Source: Streptomyces sp. NWU339
GTDB lineage: Bacteria > Actinomycetota > Actinomycetes > Streptomycetales > Streptomycetaceae
Direction: 5' to 3'
DNA: 64,000 nucleotides
Assembly (NCBI RefSeq): GCF_003143855.1
Contig: NZ_QFRK01000022.1
Span: 1-64,000 of the forward strand
Positions 1 through 7,773 of the stretch are shown here, piece after piece. How positions within the stretch are numbered: position 1 is the first letter of the stretch; each line of letters begins with the position of its first letter. Below the pieces are notes generated by a model. It was given only the letters and a program-made list of their open reading frames with translations. It had not been told where the DNA came from and did no database searches. Made by a program: the position numbers and the translations under genes.

Positions 1-435
1 ACCTTGCGCTCCAGCGTCGCGATGGGCTCCCTGGAGTCCGCCCGCGCCACGCTGGAGCGCAAGGTCGAGGACCTGCGCGGCTTCGAGCGCGAGTACCGCA
101 CGCGGCTGAAGTCCTACCTGGAGTCGCAGCTGCGTCAGCTGGAGACCCAGGCGGACGACTCGCTCGCCCCGCCGCGTCAGCCGGCCGCCGCGTCGCTGCC
201 GCCGTCCCCGGCGCCCTCGATGGCTCCGGCCGGTGCCGGTGCGCCGTCCTACGGCGGCAGCCAGCCGATGGGCGGCGGTCCGGGCGCCCAGCCCGGCCCG
301 TCCTACGGCAGCCAGCAGCAGATGCAGCCGGCGATGACCCAGCCCATGGCGCCGGTGCGCCCGCAGGGGCCGTCGCCGATGGGCCAGGCGCCCTCGCCGA
401 TGCGCGGGTTCCTGATCGACGAGGACGACAACTGA
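1..435 (+). CDS. divIVA: DivIVA/Wag31 polar growth protein, C-terminal part
   Basis: The reading frame is open from base 1 and ends at TGA 433-435, so the start lies outside the window. The visible part begins with a charged helical stretch (LERKVEDLRGFEREYRTRLK) typical of the second coiled coil of actinobacterial DivIVA. About 85 residues follow that are rich in Pro, Gly, Gln, Ser and Met, with repeats such as QPMGGG and SYGSQQQ, and the acidic end FLIDEDDN. This tail is characteristic of Streptomyces DivIVA, which marks cell poles and drives tip growth. The position next to a convergent ileS matches the known order. The N-terminal membrane-binding domain cannot be seen. Confidence 0.88.
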   Translation, partial: TLRSSVAMGSLESARATLERKVEDLRGFEREYRTRLKSYLESQLRQLETQADDSLAPPRQPAAASLPPSPAPSMAPAGAGAPSYGGSQPMGGGPGAQPGPSYGSQQQMQPAMTQPMAPVRPQGPSPMGQAPSPMRGFLIDEDDN

Positions 436-478
436 CGGCCTCACGGCCATGAGTACGGCCTGACGGCCGACGGCGTTC

Positions 479-518
479 AGGGCGGGGCCCCGGGTTCGAC
501 AACCCGGGGCCCCGCCCT
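479..518 (+). terminator. Intrinsic terminator after divIVA
   Basis: Perfect 18-bp GC-rich stem (479-496 with 501-518) and a 4-base loop, followed by a few T residues, 43 bases after the divIVA stop. It fits a Rho-independent terminator for divIVA. Confidence 0.8.
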
Positions 519-586
519 TTCGCTACGCGCGTTCACGGAGTTTGCAGCGTTTGTTCAGGTTTGGGTGCGGTGTCCGACGTACACAA

Positions 587-637
587 CGCCGAAGGTCCGG
601 GCTCACCGAAAATCTTGGTGAGCCCGGACCTTCGGCG
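587..637. terminator. Long perfect hairpin in the divIVA/ileS gap
   Basis: A perfect 21-bp inverted repeat (587-607 with 617-637) encloses a 9-base A/T-richer loop. It lies between two convergent genes and could stop transcription from either side. Confidence 0.6.
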
Positions 638-643
638 TGGATC

Positions 644-692
644 GCTCCTCCGCACCTGCCGGGACGGGCCGTCCCGGCAGGTGCGGAGGAGC
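644..692. terminator. Second long perfect hairpin in the divIVA/ileS gap
   Basis: A perfect 22-bp inverted repeat (644-665 with 671-692) with a 5-base loop, only 6 bases from the previous hairpin. Probably part of a bidirectional transcription barrier. Confidence 0.6.
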
Positions 693-704
693 CGTACATC
701 GACA

Positions 705-734
705 CGGCCCCGCGCCCCGAGGGGCGCGGGGCCG
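705..734 (-). terminator. Hairpin just downstream of ileS
   Basis: Fourteen-base arms 705-718 and 721-734 are perfectly complementary around a two-base centre, 10 bases beyond the ileS stop. Likely the ileS terminator. The hairpin is very GC-rich and lacks a clear U tract. Confidence 0.6.
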
Positions 735-744
735 ACTCGGAGCG

Positions 745-3700
745 TTACGCCTTGCGCAGCCGGAACGTCAGGGACAGGCCCTCGTCCGTGAACGCCTGCC
801 CATAGGAGTCGTCCGCCTCTCCCTGGGCGAAGTCCGTCGCCAGGACCTCTTCGGCGATCAGAGCGGAGTGCTCGGTCAGGGCCGCGATCGTGGCGGCCTC
901 CGTGGCCGTCCAGCGCAGGGCGATCCGGTCGGCCACGTCGAGGCCGCTGTTCTTGCGGGCCTCCTGGATCAGCCGGATCGCGTCCCGGGCCAGGCCCGCG
1001 CGGCGCAGCTCCTCGGTGATCTCCAGGTCCAGCGCGACCGTGGCACCCGAGTCGGAGGCCACCGACCAGCCCTCGCGCGGGGTTTCCGTGATGATCACCT
1101 CGTCCGGGGAGAGGGTGATCGTCTCACCGTCGACCTCCACCGCGGCGGTGCCCTCGCGCAGCGCCAGGGACAGCGCGGCGGCGTCCGCGTCCGCGACGGC
1201 CCGGGCCACGTCCTGGACCCGCTTGCCGAACCGCTTGCCGAGCGCGCGGAAGTTGGCCTTGGCCGTCGTGTCCACCAGTGAGCCGCCCACCTCGGAGAGG
1301 GACGCCAGGGACTCGACGTTCAGCTCCTCGGTGATCTGTGTGTGCAGCTCGGGGTGGAGGGCGCCGAAGCCGCTCGCCGCGATCAGGGCGCGCTGGAGCG
1401 GCTGGCGGGTCTTGACCCCCGACTCCGCGCGGGTGGCCCGTCCCAGCTCCACCAGGCGGCGCACCAGCACCATCTGGGTGGACAGCTCCGGGTCGATCGC
1501 CGTCAGGTCCGCCTCGGGCCAGGAGGACAGATGGACCGACTCGGGGGCGCCCGGGGTGACCGGCACGACCAGGTCCTGCCAGACCCGCTCGGTGATGAAC
1601 GGGGTCAGCGGGGCCATCAGCTTGGTGACCGTCTCCACGACCTCGTGCAGGGTGCGCAGCGCGGCCTTGTCGCCCTGCCAGAAGCGGCGCCGGGAGCGGC
1701 GGACGTACCAGTTGGACAGGTCGTCGACGAACGCGGACAGCAGTTTGCCGGCCCGCTGGGTGTCGAAGCCCTCCAGCGCCCGGGTCACCTGGTCGGTGAG
1801 CGCGTGCAGTTCGGAGAGCAGCCAGCGGTCCAGCAGCGGACGGTCGGCGGGCGCCGGGTCGGCCTCGGACGGGGCCCAGCCGGAGGTGCGCGCGTACAGC
1901 GCCTGGAAGGCGACCGTGTTCCAGTAGGTCAGGAGCGTCTTGCGGACGACCTCCTGGATGGTGCCGTGCCCCACCCGGCGGGCCGCCCACGGGGAGCCGC
2001 CGGCCGCCATGAACCAGCGGACCGCGTCCGCGCCGTGCCGGTCCATCAGCGGGATCGGCTGCAGGATGTTGCCCAGGTGCTTGGACATCTTGCGGCCGTC
2101 CTCGGCGAGGATGTGGCCGAGGCAGACGACGTTCTCGTACGACGACTTGTCGAAGACCAGCGTGCCGACCGCCATCAACGTGTAGAACCAGCCGCGGGTC
2201 TGGTCGATGGCCTCGCAGATGAACTGCGCCGGGTAGCGGGCCTCGAACAGTTCCTTGTTCTTGTACGGGTAGCCCCACTGCGCGAACGGCATCGAACCGG
2301 AGTCGTACCAGGCGTCGATCACCTCCGGCACGCGCGTGGCGGTCTTCGCGCAGCCGTCCTGCGGGCAGGCGAAGGTGACCTCGTCGATGTACGGGCGGTG
2401 CGGGTCGAGGCCCGACTGGTCGGTGCCGGTCAGCCCGGTCAGCTCGGTGAGCGAGCCGACGCAGGTGAGGTGGTCGTCCTCGCAGCGCCAGATCGGCAGC
2501 GGGGTGCCCCAGTAGCGGTTGCGGGACAGCGCCCAGTCGATGTTGTTGTTCAGCCAGTCGCCGTACCGGCCGTGCTTGACCGAGTCCGGGAACCAGTTGG
2601 TGTTCTCGTTCTCCTCGAGCAGCCGGTCCTTGACGGCCGTGGTCCGGATGTACCAGGACGGCTGCGCGTAGTACAGCAGCGCGGTGTGGCAGCGCCAGCA
2701 GTGCGGGTAGCTGTGCTCGTACGGGGTGTGCCGGAAGAGCAGGCCGCGGCTGTCCAGGTCCTCCGTCAGCCTCTCGTCGGCCTTCTTGAAGAAGACGCCG
2801 CCGACCAGCGGGACGTCCTCCTCGAAGGTGCCGTCCGGGCGGACCGGGTTCACCACCGGCAGGCCGTAGGCGCGGCAGACCTTGAGGTCGTCCTCACCGA
2901 AGGCGGGGGACTGGTGGACCAGACCCGTGCCGTCCTCGGTGGTGACGTAGTCGGCGTTCACCACGTAGTGGGCCGGCTCGGAGCTGTGTCCATCGGTTCC
3001 CTCGCTTGCGCTCGGGAACTCGACGAGCTCGAAGGGGCGCCGGTACGTCCAGCGCTCCATCTCGGCGCCGGTGAAGGTCTGCCCGGTGGTCTCCCAGCCC
3101 TCGCCGAGGGCCTTGGCGACCAGCGGCTCGGCGACGACCAGCTTCTCTTCGCCGTCAGTGGCGACCACGTAGGTCACCTCGGGGTGCGCGGCGACCGCGG
3201 TGTTGGAGACCAGGGTCCAGGGGGTGGTCGTCCACACCAGGAGCGCGGCCTCGCCGGCCAGCGGGCCGGAGGTGAGCGGGAAGCGGACGTAGACGGACGG
3301 GTCGACGACCGTCTCGTAGCCCTGCGCCAGCTCGTGGTCGGACAGGCCGGTGCCGCAGCGCGGGCACCAGGGGGCGACACGGTGGTCCTGGACCAGCAGC
3401 CCCTTGTTGAAGATCTCCTTCAGCGACCACCAGACGGACTCGATGTACTCCGGGTCCATGGTGCGGTAGGGGTCATTGAGGTCGGCCCAGTAGCCCATAC
3501 GGGTCGTGAGCTCTTCGAAGGCGTCGGTGTGGCGGGTCACCGACTCGCGGCACTTGGCGTTGAACTCGGCGATGCCGTACGCCTCGATGTCCTGCTTTCC
3601 GGAGAAGCCGAGCTCCTTCTCCACCGCCAGCTCCACCGGGAGGCCGTGGCAGTCCCAGCCGGCCTTGCGGCCCACGTGGTAGCCCTGCATGGTCCGGAAG

Positions 3701-3921
3701 CGGGGGAAGACGTCCTTGAAGACGCGCGCCTCGATGTGGTGGGCGCCCGGCATGCCGTTGGCGGTGGGCGGGCCCTCGTAGAACACCCACTCGGGGCGGC
3801 CCTCGGACTGCTCGAGGCTCTTGGCGAAGATCTTCTGTTCCCGCCAGAAGTCGAGCACGGCGTGCTCGAGGGCGGGCAGGTCGACCTGGGCTGGCACCTG
3901 TCGGTACGTCGGCGTTGTCAT
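745..3921 (-). CDS. ileS: Isoleucyl-tRNA synthetase (type 2, GXHH motif)
   Basis: Charges tRNA-Ile with isoleucine in the cytoplasm. The protein is 1058 aa, usual for this family. ATG 3919-3921 is chosen because a GGAGGA ribosome site lies just upstream and the frame further upstream overlaps a T-box leader. The class I signature near the N-terminus reads GMPGAHHIEAR (residues 57-67), so the canonical HXGH is replaced by GXHH, as known for some type 2 IleRS enzymes. The second signature is KMSKH (611-615) in EDGRKMSKHLGN. The CP1 editing domain and the C-terminal anticodon-binding region are present. Within CP1 a short Ser/Glu-rich insert (SEGTDGHSSEPA) looks unlike its surroundings. The gene is monocistronic. 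Confidence 0.97.
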   Translation of the reverse strand: MTTPTYRQVPAQVDLPALEHAVLDFWREQKIFAKSLEQSEGRPEWVFYEGPPTANGMPGAHHIEARVFKDVFPRFRTMQGYHVGRKAGWDCHGLPVELAVEKELGFSGKQDIEAYGIAEFNAKCRESVTRHTDAFEELTTRMGYWADLNDPYRTMDPEYIESVWWSLKEIFNKGLLVQDHRVAPWCPRCGTGLSDHELAQGYETVVDPSVYVRFPLTSGPLAGEAALLVWTTTPWTLVSNTAVAAHPEVTYVVATDGEEKLVVAEPLVAKALGEGWETTGQTFTGAEMERWTYRRPFELVEFPSASEGTDGHSSEPAHYVVNADYVTTEDGTGLVHQSPAFGEDDLKVCRAYGLPVVNPVRPDGTFEEDVPLVGGVFFKKADERLTEDLDSRGLLFRHTPYEHSYPHCWRCHTALLYYAQPSWYIRTTAVKDRLLEENENTNWFPDSVKHGRYGDWLNNNIDWALSRNRYWGTPLPIWRCEDDHLTCVGSLTELTGLTGTDQSGLDPHRPYIDEVTFACPQDGCAKTATRVPEVIDAWYDSGSMPFAQWGYPYKNKELFEARYPAQFICEAIDQTRGWFYTLMAVGTLVFDKSSYENVVCLGHILAEDGRKMSKHLGNILQPIPLMDRHGADAVRWFMAAGGSPWAARRVGHGTIQEVVRKTLLTYWNTVAFQALYARTSGWAPSEADPAPADRPLLDRWLLSELHALTDQVTRALEGFDTQRAGKLLSAFVDDLSNWYVRRSRRRFWQGDKAALRTLHEVVETVTKLMAPLTPFITERVWQDLVVPVTPGAPESVHLSSWPEADLTAIDPELSTQMVLVRRLVELGRATRAESGVKTRQPLQRALIAASGFGALHPELHTQITEELNVESLASLSEVGGSLVDTTAKANFRALGKRFGKRVQDVARAVADADAAALSLALREGTAAVEVDGETITLSPDEVIITETPREGWSVASDSGATVALDLEITEELRRAGLARDAIRLIQEARKNSGLDVADRIALRWTATEAATIAALTEHSALIAEEVLATDFAQGEADDSYGQAFTDEGLSLTFRLRKA

Positions 3922-4254
3922 CAGCGGGCTTCCTCCGGCGGACTTGCTGCCTTCCGTCCGGAGGGACGAGAGCTGTGTCGATCCCTGCGCCGCCGTCGGC
4001 GCGCTCCCGCGGTACCACCCTCCTTGGCCCCCCGGTGCGTCGTGTGCTCCGGTGAGCCCCCTCATTGGGGTCGCGATGCCGGTTCTACTCGCCCGGGTGG
4101 GCCTGTGGGCCGAGCCCACTGCCCAGGACTTTCCTCCGGCGGCTCCGGGGTGATCTTCACGTCGGGCTCGCCCCCGGGCTCACACCGTCCCCGGGTCGCT
4201 CTGGGCTGCTTACGCCGCTACTCGTCCCCATCCACGCTTCTCGCTGCGCCCAGT
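3922..4254 (-). promoter_or_regulatory. T-box riboswitch leader of ileS (translational type)
   Basis: On the minus strand the leader carries the T-box core TGGTACCGCG (4008-4017), preceded by AGGG. An ATC isoleucine codon (4152-4154) sits in GAAGATCACC, which resembles a specifier loop. No terminator precedes the start codon. Instead CCTCCGG (read on the minus strand at 3958-3964) is complementary to the Shine-Dalgarno sequence CCGGAGG (3932-3938). This is the arrangement expected of actinobacterial translational T-boxes, where uncharged tRNA-Ile frees the ribosome site. The 5' end is approximate. Confidence 0.88.
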
Positions 4255-4565
4255 GTACGGCGCGGAGGCGGCAGCGGCCGACCGGTTTGTTGGGCGGGCG
4301 GCAGGCGAGGACCGCGCGGATGTCACGGGGACTCCCCATGGGGTGACATACGCCCAAATGGAGTGGTACGGGCGTTCGGATTCGCGGACGTCCGGCTTGA
4401 TGGCATACCCGGCGGGGAGCTGGGCACAACGCATGCAGGTCCGCCGCGCGGCGTCGGCGGGGCGGGCGGATCGGGCGGTGCGCCCCGTTGCCGCGGGACC
4501 CGAGTCGATTTATCGTCCCAGCACGATTCGCGCGCAAGATCACGGTATGTGAAGGGGCCGCGGCC
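4255..4565. other. Divergent intergenic region, ileS leader to DksA-like gene
   Basis: About 310 bases that should hold promoters for both directions; no consensus -35/-10 pair could be assigned with confidence. A 7-bp inverted repeat ATGTCAC/GTGACAT (4320-4326 and 4343-4349) encloses a perfect 10-base palindrome CCCCATGGGG (4335-4344), a possible operator or leader structure. Confidence 0.5.
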
Positions 4566-5516
4566 ATGGTGGCGAAGAAGACCGCCGACGAGGAGTCGGT
4601 GTCCAGCAGGGCCGCGCCCGCTTCAGGCGGCGGAGCCGAGGGGGAGGGCGGGAGGAGGAGCACCCGGGGGGGCGGGAAGGCGACGGCGGAGAAGGCGGCC
4701 GGAAAGGTGGCGGCCTCGAAGGGAGCGGCCACGCGGAAGGCGGCCGCGAAGAAGGCGGCGGGAAAGGCCGCGGAAGGGACGGCGGGGAAGAAGGCGGCCG
4801 CGAAGAAGGCGGTCTCCGCAGCGGCAGCGGCGGCCGACGGCTCGGGCGGGAAAGCGGCCGGAGCAGGGGCCCGGGTCGGGCGGGCCGGTGTCTCGCAGGG
4901 CACCGGGGGTCGGACCGGCCGGGGCGCCGCACGCAAGGGCACCACCAGGACCAGCGGGGGCACACAGGACACGGCCGGGCGCGGCACGGCCACTGACGCG
5001 GGCGCGGCCGGGACCGCGACGCAGACGGGAGCGACCACGGTGGGTGCTAAGAAGACTCCTGGTACGGCGACGGAGGCGAAGACCGCCGTGCCCAAGGCGC
5101 GGATCGCGGCGGTGGAGCCCGGCGATCTCGCGGTGCGCCCGGGCGAGGACCCCTGGACACCGGAGGAGGTCGAGGAGGCGCGGGCCGAGCTGATGACCGA
5201 GGTGCTGCGGCTGCGCGAGGAGATCAGCTCGTCCGAGCGATCGCTGGCCGGCCTGATGCGGGACTCCGGTGACGGCGCGGGCGACGACCAGGCCGACACC
5301 GGTACGAAGAACATCACGCGGGAGCACGAACTGGCGCTCGCCGCCAACGCGCGCGAGATGCTCACCCAGTACGAGCGCGCCACGCAGCGCCTGGACGCCG
5401 GTACCTACGGCCTGTGCGAGAACTGCGGCAACCCCATCGGGAAGGCCCGTATGCAGGCCTTCCCCCGGGCCACGCTGTGCGTCGAGTGCAAGCAGAAGCA
5501 GGAGCGCCGCTACTGA
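4566..5516 (+). CDS. DksA/TraR-type zinc finger protein with histone H1-like N-terminal tail
   Basis: 316 aa from ATG 4566 (MVAKKTADEE), preceded by AAGGGG. Roughly residues 1-180 are a low-complexity Ala/Lys/Gly-rich tail with repeated KAAAKKAAGKAA blocks, like the C-terminal domain of histone H1, and should bind DNA. Residues about 200-316 are a DksA/TraR domain with the C4 finger CENCGNPIGKARMQAFPRA then CVECKQKQ near the C-terminus. DksA proteins enter the RNA polymerase secondary channel. The fused basic tail suggests a nucleoid-associated or promoter-bound variant. An earlier in-frame ATG at 4488 would add 26 residues but lacks a ribosome site. Sits between ileS and lspA, as in S. coelicolor. 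Confidence 0.85.
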   Translation: MVAKKTADEESVSSRAAPASGGGAEGEGGRRSTRGGGKATAEKAAGKVAASKGAATRKAAAKKAAGKAAEGTAGKKAAAKKAVSAAAAAADGSGGKAAGAGARVGRAGVSQGTGGRTGRGAARKGTTRTSGGTQDTAGRGTATDAGAAGTATQTGATTVGAKKTPGTATEAKTAVPKARIAAVEPGDLAVRPGEDPWTPEEVEEARAELMTEVLRLREEISSSERSLAGLMRDSGDGAGDDQADTGTKNITREHELALAANAREMLTQYERATQRLDAGTYGLCENCGNPIGKARMQAFPRATLCVECKQKQERRY

Positions 5517-5604
5517 TCACCTCCACATGCCTCCTGAGCACGAGGGCCGTGCGGGGTGTGTCGTACCCTCGTCCTCAGTCAGGTACCTAGGTTGAGGGAC
5601 TCAC

Positions 5605-6210
5605 GTGGCAGAGGCGGAGCGCATCATCGGTACGCCGGAGACCCCGGACGCGGACCGGGACGGGCAGGACCGTGCCGAGCACGACCGGGCCGATGCCCAG
5701 GACACAGCGGCCGGGACACCCCGCGGCAAGCGGCGGGTGGCCGTGCTGTTCGCCGTCGCCGCCGTCGCCTACGCCCTCGATCTGATCAGCAAGATGATCG
5801 TGGTCGCCAAGCTGGAGCACCACGCGCCCATCGAGATCATCGGGGACTGGCTGAGGTTCGAGGCCATCCGCAACGCGGGCGCGGCCTTCGGTTTCGGCGA
5901 GGCCTTCACCGTGATCTTCACGGTGATCGCGGCCACGGTGATCGTGGTGATCGTCCGGCTCGCCCGCAAGCTGTACAGCCTGCCCTGGGCGATCGCGCTG
6001 GGGCTGCTGCTCGGCGGTGCCCTCGGCAACCTCACGGACAGGATCTTCCGCTCCCCGGGCGTCTTCCGGGGCGCGGTCGTGGACTTCATCGCGCCCAAGC
6101 ACTTCGCCGTCTTCAACCTGGCGGACTCGGCGATCGTCTGCGGCGGCATCCTGATCGTCCTGCTGTCCTTCCGGGGCCTCGATCCGGACGGAACCGTCCA
6201 CAAGGACTGA
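5605..6210 (+). CDS. lspA: Lipoprotein signal peptidase (signal peptidase II)
   Basis: Removes signal peptides from diacylated prolipoproteins at the membrane, the step after Lgt (encoded at 45259 here). 201 aa from GTG 5605, with GAGGGA ahead. An acidic N-terminal extension of about 40 residues, usual in streptomycetes, precedes four membrane segments. The family motifs are visible: IRNAGAAFG, GNLTDRI with the first catalytic Asp near 145, and FNLADSAI with the second near 174. The C-terminus is short and hydrophilic. Followed 55 bases later by the pseudouridine synthase gene, so the two are probably co-transcribed. Confidence 0.95.
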   Translation: MAEAERIIGTPETPDADRDGQDRAEHDRADAQDTAAGTPRGKRRVAVLFAVAAVAYALDLISKMIVVAKLEHHAPIEIIGDWLRFEAIRNAGAAFGFGEAFTVIFTVIAATVIVVIVRLARKLYSLPWAIALGLLLGGALGNLTDRIFRSPGVFRGAVVDFIAPKHFAVFNLADSAIVCGGILIVLLSFRGLDPDGTVHKD

Positions 6211-6265
6211 CCGGCCCGCTGAACGCGCGTACGGGGTCGTCCGACCGGTCCGGCATACTCGACGG

Positions 6266-7210
6266 GTGAGCACCATTCCCGAGATCCGTACCCTGCCCGT
6301 GCCCGACGGCCTGGAGGGCGAGCGCGTCGACGCCGCCATCTCCCGCATGCTCGGCTTCTCCCGGACCAAGGCGGCCGAGCTCGCCGCCGCGGGAAAGGTC
6401 ACGGTCGACGGGTCGGTGGTCGGCAAGTCGGAGCGGGTCAGCGGCGGCGCCTGGCTCGAAGTGGAGATGCCGCAGGCGCCCGCGCCGGTCCAGGTGGTCG
6501 CCGAGCCCGTCGAGGGCATGGAGATAGTGCACGACGACGACGACGTGGTCGTCGTCGTCAAGCCGGTCGGGGTCGCCGCCCACCCCTCGCCCGGCTGGAC
6601 CGGACCGACCGTGATCGGCGGTCTCGCCGCCGCCGGGTACCGCATCTCGACCTCCGGCGCCGCCGAGCGCCAGGGCATCGTGCACCGCCTGGACGTCGGC
6701 ACCTCCGGTCTCATGGTGGTCGCCAAGTCCGAGTACGCGTACACGTCGCTGAAGCGCCAGTTCAAGGAGCGCACGGTCGACAAGCGCTACCACACGCTGG
6801 TCCAGGGCCACCCCGACCCGACCAGCGGCACCATCGACGCGCCCATCGGCCGGCATCCGAACCACGACTACAAGTGGGCGGTCATCGCCGAGGGCAAGCC
6901 CTCCGTCACGCACTACGACCTCGTCGAGGCCTTCCGCGCCGCCTCCCTCCTCGACGTCAAGCTGGAGACCGGCCGCACCCACCAGATCCGCGTCCACATG
7001 GCCGCCCACCGGCACCCCTGCGTGGGCGACCTGACGTACGGCGCCGATCCCACGCTCGCCAAGCGGCTCCGCCTGACCCGCCAGTGGCTGCACGCCGTAC
7101 GGCTCGGTTTCGAACACCCGGGGGACGGCCGGTGGGCGGAGTTCAGCAGCGACTACCCCGAGGACCTGCAGCAGGCGCTGGACCAGGTCCGGGAGGAGAC
7201 GTACGCGTGA
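6266..7210 (+). CDS. RluA/RluD-family 23S rRNA pseudouridine synthase
   Basis: 314 aa from GTG 6266. An S4 RNA-binding domain (about residues 15-75, with VDAAISRMLGFSRTKAAEL) is followed by the catalytic domain. The motif GIVHRLDVGTSGLMVVAK carries the catalytic Asp, and a later block reads TGRTHQIRVHMA. The family isomerises uridines in rRNA; RluD-type proteins modify helix 69 of 23S rRNA, but the exact target cannot be told from sequence. The stop overlaps the next start (GTGA), which indicates translational coupling to the acetyltransferase. Confidence 0.93.
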   Translation: MSTIPEIRTLPVPDGLEGERVDAAISRMLGFSRTKAAELAAAGKVTVDGSVVGKSERVSGGAWLEVEMPQAPAPVQVVAEPVEGMEIVHDDDDVVVVVKPVGVAAHPSPGWTGPTVIGGLAAAGYRISTSGAAERQGIVHRLDVGTSGLMVVAKSEYAYTSLKRQFKERTVDKRYHTLVQGHPDPTSGTIDAPIGRHPNHDYKWAVIAEGKPSVTHYDLVEAFRAASLLDVKLETGRTHQIRVHMAAHRHPCVGDLTYGADPTLAKRLRLTRQWLHAVRLGFEHPGDGRWAEFSSDYPEDLQQALDQVREETYA

Positions 7211-7686
7211 GCACCCCGTACGTGGTCCGCGAGGCGGTGGAGCCCGGGGACCGGGAGGCGTGCTTCGCGGTCCGCAAGGAGGTCTTCGTCGCCGAGCAGG
7301 GCGTGCCGGAGGACCTGGAGTACGACGCGTACGACGCCGGCGCCGTGCACGTGCTCGCGCTCGGTGCGGACGGCGAGGCGCTCGGCACCGGGCGTCTGCT
7401 GCACGGCGAGGCCGCCGCAGCGAAGAACGGCGGCGGCCGCGCCGTGCAACAGACGCCCGGTTCTCTGGGGCGGCTCGCGGTGACCCGCCGGGCGCGCGGG
7501 CTCGGCGTCGGGGCGGCGCTGGTGCGGGGCATCGAGGAGGCGGCCCGCGCGCGCGGGCTCACTGCCGTCGACCTGCACGCGCAGACCCATGCCCTGGGGT
7601 TCTACGAGCGGCTGGGGTACGAGGCGTACGGGCCGGAGTTCCCGGACGCGGGCATGCCGCACCGGGCCATGCGGCGCGTTCTGTAA
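7207..7686 (+). CDS. GNAT family N-acetyltransferase
   Basis: 159 aa from GTG 7207, overlapping the synthase stop by 4 bases. The acetyl-CoA-binding region LGRLAVTRRARGLGVGAALV matches motif A of GNAT enzymes (R/Q-x-x-G-x-G/A). An ElaA-like start (CFAVRKEVFVAEQGVPEDLE) and the end FYERLGYEAYGPEFPDAGMP are typical of small-substrate acetyltransferases. The substrate is unknown. It shares a transcript with lspA and the pseudouridine synthase by spacing, with no evident functional link. Confidence 0.88.
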   Translation: MSTPYVVREAVEPGDREACFAVRKEVFVAEQGVPEDLEYDAYDAGAVHVLALGADGEALGTGRLLHGEAAAAKNGGGRAVQQTPGSLGRLAVTRRARGLGVGAALVRGIEEAARARGLTAVDLHAQTHALGFYERLGYEAYGPEFPDAGMPHRAMRRVL

Positions 7687-7773
7687 CCGGGGCATCGAAC
7701 GGCCTGCTGAGGGCAGGGGCGTGACAGGCTGGAAGCCTGCTGCCCGACCGTCGACCCGCCCGGAGCGCTGACC

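Noticed and set aside
1342..5193. Very long plus-strand open frame across ileS
   Set aside because: It is antisense to ileS and its T-box, has no recognisable domain, and arises from high-GC third-position bias.
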